From a virus, in IMG/VR virus record IMGVR_UViG_3300031673_000077, positions 1 through 50,115 of that record: a stretch of 50,115 nucleotides of DNA; one strand, 5' to 3'. The notes below the pieces were generated by a model. The model was not told the origin of the DNA. It made no database searches and was given only the letters and a program-made list of their open reading frames with translations. This document shows, in pieces, positions 30,328 to 39,199 of the stretch. The translations under genes were made by a program, and so were the position numbers. Each line of letters starts with the position of its first letter. Within the stretch, counting starts at the first letter, position 1.

Positions 30328-32883
30328 CTACCCCCCCCACTCGACGGCGAGCGTCGTGGTGTAGAAGTCGCGCTCCTGCGCTTTGTCCCGGCGCGAGGTC
30401 CTCTGCGGCTTCGAGGCGACCCGCACGCTGCGCACGTCGAGCCACGAGATCGCGCCGGACTCGAGGTCGGAGACGATGGCGCCGACGGCGTTCGCGAAGG
30501 CCAGATACGCGTCGCGCTCGTCGCCCGCCGCGGCATAGGCCTCGTCCACGTCGCGCTCGATCGTGACGGCCATCTCGCCGGCGTGGAGGAAGCACGCGAC
30601 CGTGTCGACCGCCGGCTGCCGGGCGTTCCAGCTCTCGCAGCCCTCGATGAGCGCGCAGGGGCGGGCGTAGTCGTCCGCGTCCTGGTAGGGGTAGTGGACG
30701 CTGCCCTTCGCGCCGGCCGCGTCGCCGGCGCCGACCAGCGCCTGGAAGTCGTCGCTGGCCGCGAGCAGGCAGCGCAGGTTCTCGATCGGCTCGGCCAGGC
30801 AGCCGGTGGGGGTTAGAGCGGCGGCGAGCTCGACGTAGGCGTCGTGGACGATGGAGGGCTCGCCGAGAACGGAGGCGTCGTCAGCGGTGACGGCCCAGGC
30901 CTGGAGGCGGTAGTGCGTGCCCTCGGCGTTCCCGGCGAAGGCGACGTCGCCGGCGCCGGCGCGCGAGGACTCGGAGACCTCGACGCCGGCGGCCGTCGAG
31001 AGGCGCACGCGGTAGCGCTGGGCCGAACCCGCGAGCGTCGCGGTGATCGTGGTGCCGGAGACGACGACGGACATCGTCGGCGGCACCTTCACGAGCGCGC
31101 CGGGACTCCATGCGCCTATCGGCGGGTGCGCTGCGTCCATGACGGTGCCGAGGTAGTCGGTCGTGACGCCCGAGCCGTGGCCGGTGTCCCAGCACGGGGA
31201 GCCGCTCTGCAGCGAGAAGTCGCCGGCGGCCGGGTCGGTGAGGAGCGGGTCGGTCGCGTCCTTGTCGCCGGAGGCGTCAACCAGGTTGAGCGCGGCGAAC
31301 TCGGCGTAGGTCTTCGTCGCGGCGCCGGGGCCGTAGGCGAACGCCGTGTAACCGTGGAAGCAGTTGTTCCGCATGACGACCGTCGAGCCGGCCTTCGTAG
31401 CGGTCTCCTCGGGCCAGACGTAAGCCGGGTAGAAGACGTAGCCCACGTCCTCGAAAGCGTTGTTGACGAGGTGAAAGCGCTGGTTCCAGCCGGAACGGAT
31501 CCAGACGCCGAAGTTGCAGTCGTAGAACGTGCAGTTCCGCACGGAGTACAGGGATGCGGTGTATACGTTGTAGCCCGTGTAGACGGCCACGTTCACGGTC
31601 CGTATCGTGCAGTCCTCCACGACTACGTCCCGCAGAACGTTGACGCCGAAGCTGTTCGTCTTTCCGCCGCCGATGAGCGTGCAGCGGGCAACGTAGCCTC
31701 CAGTCTGCCCCCAACTGCCCACGCCTACGCACGTCTTCGAGTCCACTGTGACCTCGACCCGACAATCGGTGACCCGTCCCTGGTACACGATTGTGACGCC
31801 CGTGGCCGGGACCTCGATGTCGCAGTCGTCCACCCAGGCGAATCCGTTTCCGGACGACGTGCTGAAACCCGCGGTCGTCGGGCTACCGGCAATCCGCAGG
31901 TGCCGCAGAATCACCTCGTCGCAGTTCACGTAGACGCCGTACGTCGGGCTGCCAGTGGTTGGCGCGATGATGATATTCTCGCGCGAATCCGCCGGGTCGC
32001 CCTCTATGATGAGCGGGTATCCGTTGAGCGGGTCCGTCGTGAAAGCGGCGTTCGGCGTCGGCGTCTCGTCGTAGGTCCCGGCGAAGACGCGGATGTACTG
32101 CGAGGCCGTGAACTTCGTCGCGCCCTGGTCGGTCCAGAGCTGGTCGAGGGCGGACTGGATCGTCGAGTAGGTCTTGCCAGGTCCGACCTCGTAGAGCCCG
32201 GCGCCGGTGTGGACTGTCGTCCGCGGGAGGGCGCGGCTGAGGCCTGACGCCTTCAGACCGAAGAGCGGCTCGGGGATTTCGAGGAGAACCAGCGGAGCAG
32301 GCTTCGGGAGCGTCTCGGGCGCGACGAGTTCGCCGCCCTCGACGACGGTCTTGAGCGATTCGGCGTAGACCGCGAGCGCGTCCGCGTGCGCCAGATCGCG
32401 GCGCATGTTTTCGTCCATGGCCTCGCGGATGCGCTCGTCCTCGTGCGCTTCGAGGTCCTCGGGATCCTGGAACGCGGCGCGGAGGCCGGGGGCGATGGCG
32501 CCGTACTTCGCGTCGAACGGCACGGCGTCTACCGCCAAGACGCCAAGAGCGCCAAGCACGAGACGGCTGCGGCGGGAGCGGAGGTCTGCGAGGCCGTCGG
32601 GGGCCAGGTCGAGCTCGGCGACCGCCCGAGTCGGGTCGGCGAGGTCGCCGGGGGAGAAGTCCCGGCCGGCCGGGATCACCGAGATCACCATGCCGGGGTA
32701 GTCGTCGCGGTAGAGCTCCGCGAGGGAGACCTCATAGCCGCGCGCGACGCGGAGGTCGCGGTCCTCCTGTCGCTCGCCGATGAGCCACGGGGCCTGGCAG
32801 TGATAGAGCACCTTCCAACGCGTGGTCGGCACCTCAGGGACGGCGGGCGCGGGCGGCTCGAGCGTGACGGCTTCCGGACTCAC
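30328..32883 (-). CDS. Beta-helix tailspike-like protein fused to tail-terminator domain
   Basis: 851 residues from GTG 32883, whose stop-start overlap with the upstream gene is GTGA. Residues 1-200 are an unrecognised domain interrupted by a repeat-encoded hydrophobic segment (LVLGALGVLAVDAV). Residues ~220-590 are a right-handed beta-helix (STIQSALDQLWTDQGATKF, CTIRTVNVAVYTGYNVY, FHLVNNAFEDVGYVFY), typical of polysaccharide-degrading tailspikes. A FnIII-like segment follows. Residues 697-851 (LRCLLAASDDFQALVGAGDA, FYTTTLAVEWGG) look like a tail terminator/neck protein. No start codon separates them. A 60-bp block at the join also occurs in the ParB-like gene. Confidence 0.75.
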   Translation of the reverse strand: MSPEAVTLEPPAPAVPEVPTTRWKVLYHCQAPWLIGERQEDRDLRVARGYEVSLAELYRDDYPGMVISVIPAGRDFSPGDLADPTRAVAELDLAPDGLADLRSRRSRLVLGALGVLAVDAVPFDAKYGAIAPGLRAAFQDPEDLEAHEDERIREAMDENMRRDLAHADALAVYAESLKTVVEGGELVAPETLPKPAPLVLLEIPEPLFGLKASGLSRALPRTTVHTGAGLYEVGPGKTYSTIQSALDQLWTDQGATKFTASQYIRVFAGTYDETPTPNAAFTTDPLNGYPLIIEGDPADSRENIIIAPTTGSPTYGVYVNCDEVILRHLRIAGSPTTAGFSTSSGNGFAWVDDCDIEVPATGVTIVYQGRVTDCRVEVTVDSKTCVGVGSWGQTGGYVARCTLIGGGKTNSFGVNVLRDVVVEDCTIRTVNVAVYTGYNVYTASLYSVRNCTFYDCNFGVWIRSGWNQRFHLVNNAFEDVGYVFYPAYVWPEETATKAGSTVVMRNNCFHGYTAFAYGPGAATKTYAEFAALNLVDASGDKDATDPLLTDPAAGDFSLQSGSPCWDTGHGSGVTTDYLGTVMDAAHPPIGAWSPGALVKVPPTMSVVVSGTTITATLAGSAQRYRVRLSTAAGVEVSESSRAGAGDVAFAGNAEGTHYRLQAWAVTADDASVLGEPSIVHDAYVELAAALTPTGCLAEPIENLRCLLAASDDFQALVGAGDAAGAKGSVHYPYQDADDYARPCALIEGCESWNARQPAVDTVACFLHAGEMAVTIERDVDEAYAAAGDERDAYLAFANAVGAIVSDLESGAISWLDVRSVRVASKPQRTSRRDKAQERDFYTTTLAVEWGG
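30736..30795. repeat. 60-bp exact repeat, copy in tail fusion gene
   Basis: Identical to 7501-7560. It encodes residues 697-716 of the fusion, exactly at the start of the tail-terminator-like domain. Confidence 0.95.
32531..32562. repeat. gccaagacgccaag dispersed repeat in coding sequence
   Basis: ACCGCCAAGACGCCAAGAGC plus GCCAAGCACGAG, the same family as 22033-22143, kept in frame within the gene 30328-32883, where it is read as LVLGALGVLAV. Confidence 0.85.
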
Positions 32884-33143
32884 CGCGTCGCCTCCTTCTT
32901 CGCCGCTTCCTTCGCCGCCTCGTCCAGGCGTTGCCGAAGATTGACGACGGCGACCTGGACGTCGGCCTCGACTTCGTTCGTGTCGAGTAGGCGACGGTTG
33001 CAGTACTCCTCGAGCGCCCGGTGGAGCTGGGCCTGGAGGTGGCGGACCAGCTCAGTGGACTCCTGGGCGTGGAGCGCGCGCGCGATGGCGGCGGCCTCGA
33101 TGAGCGAGCGGCCCTCGCGGTCGTGGCGGGTGTCGGTGGTCAC
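32880..33143 (-). CDS. Small helical head-tail protein (87 aa)
   Basis: GTG 33143 overlaps the upstream TGA (GTGA). All-helical: SLIEAAAIARALHAQESTEL, HLQAQLHRALEEYCNRRLL, VVNLRQRLDEAAKEAAKKEA. Size and place suit a small connector or chaperone in the neck region. Family not recognised. Confidence 0.65.
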   Translation of the reverse strand: MTTDTRHDREGRSLIEAAAIARALHAQESTELVRHLQAQLHRALEEYCNRRLLDTNEVEADVQVAVVNLRQRLDEAAKEAAKKEATR

Positions 33144-33517
33144 CTGGCCGCCCCCTTCCGGTGACCGCCCACGGCGGACACCTCGACGTCCGCAGTCCGG
33201 ACCAGGCCGAGCGTCGCGATGCCGCCCTCGATCTGGACGGTCTCGACGACCCACGCCACTGAGTCGGCGTCCGTGAACGTGCCGGTCACGACGGGCGCGG
33301 CCAGGGCGGCCGTCGCGACGCGCACGGTCGCGCGCTGCCCGGACGAGATCCCGCGGTCGCCGTCGATCTCGTCCTGGGGTTCGCGGTCCATCACGTAATC
33401 GACGCCGGAGGTCGCGACGCCGGCGGGGGACGTGTAGGTGCCGACGCCGTCGGAGAAGGCGGCGACATCGGCCGCGGCGGAGGACTCCATCGCCTGGGAG
33501 AATGCGGATTGACTCAC
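33140..33517 (-). CDS. Head-tail attachment protein (gpFII-like)
   Basis: 125 residues from GTG 33517 with GAGGGGGTCGTGCC upstream. Segments YVMDREPQDEIDGDRGISSG and WVVETVQIEGGIATLGLVRT match the layout of lambda gpFII / phage attachment proteins, which join the head to the tail. Acidic and beta-rich, as expected. Confidence 0.65.
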   Translation of the reverse strand: MSQSAFSQAMESSAAADVAAFSDGVGTYTSPAGVATSGVDYVMDREPQDEIDGDRGISSGQRATVRVATAALAAPVVTGTFTDADSVAWVVETVQIEGGIATLGLVRTADVEVSAVGGHRKGAAR

Positions 33518-33530
33518 GGCACGACCCCCT

Positions 33531-33567
33531 CGCCACAGAGGTCACAGAGGTCACAGAGGACCTCAAG
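33531..33567. repeat. ccacagaggtcacagagg dispersed repeat
   Basis: Three tandem 9-mers (CCACAGAGG TCACAGAGG TCACAGAGG) in the 58-nt gap between two head genes. Same general class as the repeats at 22033, 32531 and 42246; probably host-derived. Confidence 0.8.
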
Positions 33568-33575
33568 ACGCACGG

Positions 33576-33977
33576 CTACTTCTTCGACTTCTTCGTCCTC
33601 GAGGCCTTCGGCTTCTCGGCCTCGTCCTTCTTGCGCGCCTGCTCGAGCTCTGAGCGGACCTCGGCCGGGCTCTTGCCGGCGAGCGGGTCGGGGGCGCTCT
33701 TCGCGGGGGCACGCGTCGAGACGGGTCCTTCGACCGGGCTCAGGACAGGCGGCGGCTCCTGCGTCTGGACGGGCGGCTCCTGCGTATCGAGTGGGGGCGA
33801 CTCGACGGCCGAGTCGAAGTTCATCGCGCGCACGTGGCCCATGCCGATGAGGCGGTTGACCTGGGCGAGCGTGACGCCGTCGGGCGCGGCCCCCTCGACG
33901 AGGACCTCGCCCGGCAGGAACTCCCGGCCGGGACGGATGGTGCGGCTGGTCACGACGAGCCTGACCTTCTCTGACAT
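33576..33977 (-). CDS. Small head-region protein with repeat-derived linker (133 aa)
   Basis: ATG 33977 with AGGGAGGCAGCC upstream. Residues 1-55 are a compact domain (VRLVVTSRTIRPGREFLPGE) similar to short phage head-region proteins; then a Pro/Gln/Glu linker containing LSPVEGP, the read-out of a dispersed repeat at 33724-33749, and a Lys-rich helical tail. Function unknown. Confidence 0.6.
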   Translation of the reverse strand: MSEKVRLVVTSRTIRPGREFLPGEVLVEGAAPDGVTLAQVNRLIGMGHVRAMNFDSAVESPPLDTQEPPVQTQEPPPVLSPVEGPVSTRAPAKSAPDPLAGKSPAEVRSELEQARKKDEAEKPKASRTKKSKK

Positions 33978-34083
33978 GGCTGCCTCCCTGTGGATCCCAG
34001 TGGATCCCATCGCCTCTGCGGGTGCGGCGCGGGGCGGGAGCTGGCTCCCGCCCCGGTGTGTCACCTTGCGCCGGAGCGAGCGG

Positions 34084-34830
34084 CTAGACGAGCGGCGCGA
34101 CCATGATGTGGACGCGCACCTTGCCGGCCGGCGTGCCGCCGGAGGTCGCCTGCGTGACCTTGCAGTCGATGTACTTGCCCTTGGCGACCGTCTTGATCGC
34201 GGCACCCGTGGCGCCCGAGATCAGGAGCGGGTTCGTCCCGACGATCACGTCGCCGATCGCGTCGGCCGCGGCGTCCGACGGCGTCAGCGTGCAGAGCGCG
34301 TTGTCGTCCTCGTCGGAGACGGTGATGATGCCCTGGTCCTCGGAGGACCCCACCATCGCCTCGGTGACGACGCCGTAGGACAGGAGCATGACCACGCCGC
34401 GCGTGTTCATGCAGGCCGGGACCAGCATGTGGTCGGCCGTGTCCACGCCCGTCTCGCAGTCGAGCTCGGGCGCCGCCGGCACCATGTAGCCGAAGAAGTT
34501 GAGGGCCACGTACGCCACGACCGCGGCCGTCGCCGCGTCGGCCACGAACGTCCCGACGGGCATCGCCGTCGGCACGCTCGTGATCTTGTTCGTCGTGTCG
34601 TTCCAGAACGCGACCTGGCCCGCCGACACGCCGCCGTCCGAGGCGGCCTTCGTCATCTTGGCGATGCCGAAGACCTGGACCTGGCCGGTCCGCCCGTTCT
34701 CGATGTCGATGACCGCGAGGCCCATGCGACCGTCTGCGACCTGCACGACAGCGCCCGCCGAGATCGTGGAGCCGGTCGCGTTCGCGTGGTCCACCATCTC
34801 GCCCGGCTTGTATGCGTTTGCCTCCGTCAT
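34084..34830 (-). CDS. DUF2190-like capsid decoration protein
   Basis: 248 residues. N-terminal ~90 residues (AYKPGEMVDHANATGSTISA, VVQVADGRMGLAVIDIENG, VSAGQVAFWNDTTNKIT) match DUF2190/decoration proteins that stabilise capsids. The C-terminal ~140 are an extra domain with NTRGVVMLLSYGVVTE and GTPAGKVRVHIMVAPLV. It directly follows the capsid gene, the usual site for a cement protein. Confidence 0.75.
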   Translation of the reverse strand: MTEANAYKPGEMVDHANATGSTISAGAVVQVADGRMGLAVIDIENGRTGQVQVFGIAKMTKAASDGGVSAGQVAFWNDTTNKITSVPTAMPVGTFVADAATAAVVAYVALNFFGYMVPAAPELDCETGVDTADHMLVPACMNTRGVVMLLSYGVVTEAMVGSSEDQGIITVSDEDDNALCTLTPSDAAADAIGDVIVGTNPLLISGATGAAIKTVAKGKYIDCKVTQATSGGTPAGKVRVHIMVAPLV

Positions 34831-34953
34831 GGCCGACCTTCCTTCCTTGTTCCGTTCCCTGCCTGTCCCTCGTTCACGTCACGCACGTCCACGTCACGAA
34901 CGTCGGTGCGGCTCGGGGAGGGGCTCTTCACCCCTCCCCGTCACTTTCCGAGG

Positions 34954-37206
34954 CTATGCCCCGAGCGACTTGTACAGCCCGCGGTAGTCGAGCGCCTTGA
35001 CGCCGACGTCGATGAAGCCACGGAAGCCGATGCCCAGGACCTCGGCCGCGAGCTCCACGCGCTCGAGCGTCGGGCGCTGGACGCCGTTCAGGAAGCCCAC
35101 CTCGATGGTGGGGGCCTGCGCCGGATCGGCGGCCAGGAACCACTGGTCCACGTCGTAGCCCGTGTAGCTGCTGTTGGACAGCCTGGGCTCCACGACCGGC
35201 GTGAACTGGCCCTGGTGGACGTTCTTCGTCCCGAAGTCCGCCGGCGTCGCCGCCGCTGCGGCGGCGGTGAAGAGGATCGAGTCCGACTCGGTCAGCTTCT
35301 TGGCGGTGTGCTCGAGCTCCGGCGGCACGATGAGGAAGCGCGGCTCGACGTTCAGGTCCTGGCCGTCCAGGCCCGTCTGCTTGCGCATCATCGCCTTGGC
35401 GGCGGCGAGCGTTGCGTCGGCGAGAGCGGCGGCCGACGCGGAGTAGTTCTTGTGCGTGCTCGCCTCGAACAGCGCGACGGAGTCGTTCAGGTTCCCGTTC
35501 GCGAGGAGGTGCGTGTAGACCAGGTTGTCGATGAGCCGCATGCCGCCCTGGCCCATCGCCTGGCCCTTGTCCGTCAGGTCGCCCAGGTCGTCGTTGATGA
35601 CCATCTGGCGGGTGAACTTCAGGAGCTTCGCGTAGGTGTCGATGCGGTACGTCTCGGCCCACTCGGAGAGCGTGCCGTGGGCGATCTCGCCGTTCCCGTT
35701 GACGACCTCCCAGTCCTCGCCGTCCGAGGACCGCACGCGGGTCTGCAGCTTGAAGTCGCGGACCGACTTCGAGCGGCACCACCGGAGGGCCGTCGCCGGC
35801 GAGGCCTGGAAGCCGATCATCAGGGCCTTGTTCGCCACGTTCGAGAGGAGCGTGGTGAGCGAGACCGTCGAGAAGGCGGCGCGGATCGTCTCGTCGCGGC
35901 TGACGGGGACGCGCACGCCCTCGAGCGAGAGCGCGGCGCGGCAGAAGTCGACCAGCGACCAGTCGCGGTACCGGTCGCCCTGCTCGGCGCGGGCGGCGTC
36001 CGCCTCGACGAGCTGGAGGCCGACGGCGCGCTGGCGGTCGTAGCCGAGGCCGGCCCTGGCGAGCATGCCCCACTCGAGCGCCTCGCGGCTCTCGGCCTGG
36101 GCCCCCGCGCCGACGTTGACGTTCGGCGAGCCGACCGACGGGGTGCGGTTGCGGACCGCGACCAGGAACGCCGCGCGCGCCTGGTCTACGGTGTGGCCGT
36201 CGTCGATCGACCGCTGGACGATCGCGGCGTCGATCTCGATGCCGGCGGCCTCGGCCCTGACAGCCTGGACGCGCTCGCGCTCGGCGCGGACGGCCGCCGC
36301 GGCGATCTCCTCGGTGCTTCTGCTTCCCGAGTCGGCGCTTCCTGCCACTGCGGCGGCCGGCGCCGCTGCGGGCGCGACCGGCGCGGGCTCCGACCTCTGC
36401 GCGGGCGGTGCGGCCTGGAGGCCCGCCTCCCACTCCGTCCTCTTCGACTGCTGCTCGGCTTCGGGGAGGGCCTGGTACTGCTCGGCAGTCACACCCCTCT
36501 CCGCGAGCCACGCCTTGAACCTGGGGTCCATGTGACCCTCCTCTCTCTGGTCCTTTCGGCCGGCTGACGCCGACCGCACTTTCGCCTGTGAATCCGCCCC
36601 GATGGGCGTGAGACTGTTTTCCACGAGCCGCCAGGAGGTCGTGACGCGCAGCGTCCGCTGGGCGGCCGTGAACGCGCGGCCGTTCACCTCCTGCGACTTG
36701 CCGGCCGGGATATCGACGTGGTTCTCGACGCGGTAGCCGATGCTGAAGTCGCGGATGTGGCCGCGCTTCACCTTGCCCCACGCGCGATCGGCGGCGCCGC
36801 CGTCTTCATCGAAATGGTTCCGCCCGACGAGCGTGGCGCCCTCGACGCGGATCGAGCGCGTCGAGCCGAGGACGTTGTCGACCGACCAGCGGCTGTGCGA
36901 ATCAAGCAGCGGGACCTGGTCGGGGACGCGCGCGCCCTCCATGACCAGGACCTCGTCGATCACGCGCCACGTCTCGAAGTCGAGGACGGCCGTCGGCGTC
37001 TCCGTCGCGATCACCGCATCAACGGACCTGTCCTCTTCGCTCAGCGACGCGGGCACGGCCGCGGCCGCGCGGTATGTGATCCCCTCGCGGGCGAAGGCCG
37101 TCGGCGCGGGCCCGGACCTGAAGGCCTGCTCCAGGGACGCGCGCGCGGAGGGCTCGAGCGACGCCGGATCGACGCCGAGCGAACGGAGCCAGGTCGCAAA
37201 GTCCAT
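34954..37206 (-). CDS. Prohead protease-major capsid protein fusion
   Basis: 750 residues. Residues ~60-180 are a HK97/U35-type prohead protease with His104 (DSHSRW) and Ser155 (SIGYRV) as the likely catalytic pair. Residues ~230-370 are Ala/Glu-rich helical, a scaffold-like delta region. Residues ~375-750 are the HK97-fold capsid subunit (WCRSKSVRDFKLQTRVRSSD, YAKLLKFTRQMVINDDL, ending VGVKALDYRGLYKSLGA). Release of the capsid domain would need self-cleavage. ATG 37206 follows the portal gene by 2 nt. Fusions of this kind are known in some siphophages. Confidence 0.85.
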   Translation of the reverse strand: MDFATWLRSLGVDPASLEPSARASLEQAFRSGPAPTAFAREGITYRAAAAVPASLSEEDRSVDAVIATETPTAVLDFETWRVIDEVLVMEGARVPDQVPLLDSHSRWSVDNVLGSTRSIRVEGATLVGRNHFDEDGGAADRAWGKVKRGHIRDFSIGYRVENHVDIPAGKSQEVNGRAFTAAQRTLRVTTSWRLVENSLTPIGADSQAKVRSASAGRKDQREEGHMDPRFKAWLAERGVTAEQYQALPEAEQQSKRTEWEAGLQAAPPAQRSEPAPVAPAAAPAAAVAGSADSGSRSTEEIAAAAVRAERERVQAVRAEAAGIEIDAAIVQRSIDDGHTVDQARAAFLVAVRNRTPSVGSPNVNVGAGAQAESREALEWGMLARAGLGYDRQRAVGLQLVEADAARAEQGDRYRDWSLVDFCRAALSLEGVRVPVSRDETIRAAFSTVSLTTLLSNVANKALMIGFQASPATALRWCRSKSVRDFKLQTRVRSSDGEDWEVVNGNGEIAHGTLSEWAETYRIDTYAKLLKFTRQMVINDDLGDLTDKGQAMGQGGMRLIDNLVYTHLLANGNLNDSVALFEASTHKNYSASAAALADATLAAAKAMMRKQTGLDGQDLNVEPRFLIVPPELEHTAKKLTESDSILFTAAAAAATPADFGTKNVHQGQFTPVVEPRLSNSSYTGYDVDQWFLAADPAQAPTIEVGFLNGVQRPTLERVELAAEVLGIGFRGFIDVGVKALDYRGLYKSLGA

Positions 37207-37208
37207 CG

Positions 37209-38726
37209 CTATGCCTCCTCATCCTCCGGCGTCGCCGCCTGCTTCTTGATGATCTCGGCGGCCTTCATGACCAGCGCGCCGAAGTCGAGCTTGAGCCCCT
37301 GCTCAGCGGCGAAGGCCATCTCCTTCTTCAGTTGCTTGAAGACGTCGCGCCAGTCGCGGCCCCGGGCCATGCACTCGGCCGCCCAGGTCGTCGTGCCCGA
37401 GGCGAGACGGAGGATGCTGGCCTGCTCTTCCTTGAGCGGATCGACGTGCTTGCGCTGGTTCCAGACCCAGGTCGCCTTCCAGGCGACCGGCGGCGGCCCG
37501 AGCGCGCAGGAGAGCCAGGCCTCCTGGAGGACCGGCAGCGCGATGCGGTTGCAGAGCCGCCGCGACAGGAACGACTGGATCGTCTCGACGATGTCCCAGT
37601 AGCCCTGGTCGTCGAGCCGCGCGGAGCTGTAGTTGTGGCCCGCCGCGTCCGCGGCGATCTTGAGGTAGGGCATCCCCACCACGCGGCCGATGCCGGCGAG
37701 CTTCTCGTGCTTGAAGTCCTTGTACTGCGTCGAGGGGTGCTCCGGCTTGAGCTGGCTCATCTTCCAGCCGTGCGGCAGGAACGAGAGCGTCGCGGGCTCC
37801 AGGTTCCAGATCGGCAGGTCGGTCTCGAGGTCGTCGAACTCGACGTCCGGGTTGTCGGTGTAGGCGTAGGCCGCGAGCATCGCCGCCATGCGCGCGGCGA
37901 GCATCGTGTCGGTATCGTAGTCCCTCAGGTGGCCGAAGTCGTCGAGGACCGGCGCGAGCCACGGGACGCCACGCGTCTGGCCGGGGCGGTTGCGCCTGAA
38001 GACGTGGATCATGTCCCGCGCCGGCACGGTGTCGAAGCTGGAGGGGCTCGCGAGGTAGCTGAGCGAGCCCGGGTGCTGCTTGAGGACGTAGTACTCGATG
38101 GGCCGCGAGTTCGCGTTCACCTTCACGCCGCCGCGCACCCCGTCCTGCCCCTCGAAGCCGCCCGGCGTCGCGACGCGGTCGGGCTCGATCACGAGGACGC
38201 GCATCCGCACGGGCGTGCCGCTCTCGGGGTCGGTGATCTTCTGCGCGAAGATCTCGCCGCACTCCCAGAGCTGGCGGACGCCGAGCTTGAGCTGCTCGAC
38301 GAACTCGTCCACGCCGCTCGCGTCGCAGTAGGTGAAGTACTCGCTCAGGAACTGCTCGGCGGCCTGGTTCCAGGCTTCATCGTCCGACTCGATCTCGAGG
38401 GACGGGCCGTTCGGGCCGACGACGTCGGCGACGTGCGTCTCGACCATGCCCTCGGCGTAGCCGTTGTTCCGGATCTCGTAGCGCGAGCGGTTCCGGAGCG
38501 TCGCGAGGGCCGGCAGGATCGTCTTGTCGGCCTCGCCGCCCAGGGCGTCGAGCCAGTGCTTGCGGTTGACGCGGGTGGTCTTGGCGGCCTCGTAGGACCG
38601 GCCGCTGTCCCGGCCGCGGACGCGCCGGCCTTCGACGCTTCGTTCGGCGACCTCACGGCCCGCCGAGCGCTCCCGCATCCAGTGCGGCTTCGACCTCGTC
38701 CCGGGCCTGGTCCTCGTGCCTGGCAT
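37209..38726 (-). CDS. Portal protein, lambda family
   Basis: 505 residues from ATG 38726. RYEIRNNGYAEGMVETHVAD, a cysteine-rich middle, VLVIEPDRVATPGG and MIHVFRRNRPGQTRGVPWLA match the lambda gpB-type portal. The portal ring is the DNA gate and the nucleus of head assembly. The Pro/Arg-rich N-terminus (GTRTRPGTRSKPHW) suggests DNA or scaffold contacts. Confidence 0.85.
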   Translation of the reverse strand: MPGTRTRPGTRSKPHWMRERSAGREVAERSVEGRRVRGRDSGRSYEAAKTTRVNRKHWLDALGGEADKTILPALATLRNRSRYEIRNNGYAEGMVETHVADVVGPNGPSLEIESDDEAWNQAAEQFLSEYFTYCDASGVDEFVEQLKLGVRQLWECGEIFAQKITDPESGTPVRMRVLVIEPDRVATPGGFEGQDGVRGGVKVNANSRPIEYYVLKQHPGSLSYLASPSSFDTVPARDMIHVFRRNRPGQTRGVPWLAPVLDDFGHLRDYDTDTMLAARMAAMLAAYAYTDNPDVEFDDLETDLPIWNLEPATLSFLPHGWKMSQLKPEHPSTQYKDFKHEKLAGIGRVVGMPYLKIAADAAGHNYSSARLDDQGYWDIVETIQSFLSRRLCNRIALPVLQEAWLSCALGPPPVAWKATWVWNQRKHVDPLKEEQASILRLASGTTTWAAECMARGRDWRDVFKQLKKEMAFAAEQGLKLDFGALVMKAAEIIKKQAATPEDEEA

Positions 38727-39016
38727 CAGGTGGGCCTCCCGAAGCGCGCGGCGAACTGCTTGATCGGCATCTTCGTGCCGTCCGTCGCCGACGCGGCGGC
38801 GATCTGGGCCTTGAGGTCGCTGCGGATCTTGTAGAGCTCGGGCAGCGAGACGAGGCTCACGCTGCGGCCCCAGGCGCTGCGGGCGACGTGCTGCGCGTCG
38901 TTCCCCTGCTGGCGGGCCTGGATGATGGCTTCGAGTTCGGTGAGGAGGGTGCTTGCCGCGGCCAAGGGCGCCTCCAGAACGACGAAAGGCGGAGACACCC
39001 CCGGATGGGGTATCAC
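38726..39016 (-). CDS. gpW-like head completion protein
   Basis: 96 residues from GTG 39016. TLLTELEAIIQARQQGNDAQ and SVSLVSLPELYKIRSDLKAQ are helix-strand-helix patterns like lambda gpW, the small protein between terminase and portal that joins tail to head. The N-terminal 18 residues look dispensable, so a later start is possible. Confidence 0.6.
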   Translation of the reverse strand: MIPHPGVSPPFVVLEAPLAAASTLLTELEAIIQARQQGNDAQHVARSAWGRSVSLVSLPELYKIRSDLKAQIAAASATDGTKMPIKQFAARFGRPT

Positions 39017-39134
39017 CGCCTCGCCGGTGTTCTCGCCGCGGCCTGGCGCGAGGGCCAGGTGCGTCCCCGTCGGGACCCGCGGTCGTGTTGTCTATTGAAC
39101 GTTACGCGCGGGGGAGGAGGAAGGCAAGAAGTTC

Positions 39135-39153
39135 CGTACTATGGCATAGTACG
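39135..39153. promoter_or_regulatory. Perfect 19-bp palindrome, possible operator
   Basis: CGTACTATG-G-CATAGTACG, 9-bp arms with one central base, in the 183-nt gap between the gpW-like gene and the zinc-ribbon gene. It is not GC-rich and has no T-run, so operator is likelier than terminator. The minus strand through it reads TACTAT, a possible -10 box. Confidence 0.6.
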
Positions 39154-39199
39154 AAAATGAAACGCCTCGAACGGGCCGCTCGGGGCCGATATCCGCGTT

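Noticed and set aside
33502-36567. Very long plus-strand frames opposite the capsid, methyltransferase, ParB-like, tail hub and terminase genes
   Set aside because: They are antisense shadows due to high GC content: rich in Arg/Val/Gly/Leu, without domains, ribosome sites or sensible starts, while the opposite strand encodes recognised proteins.
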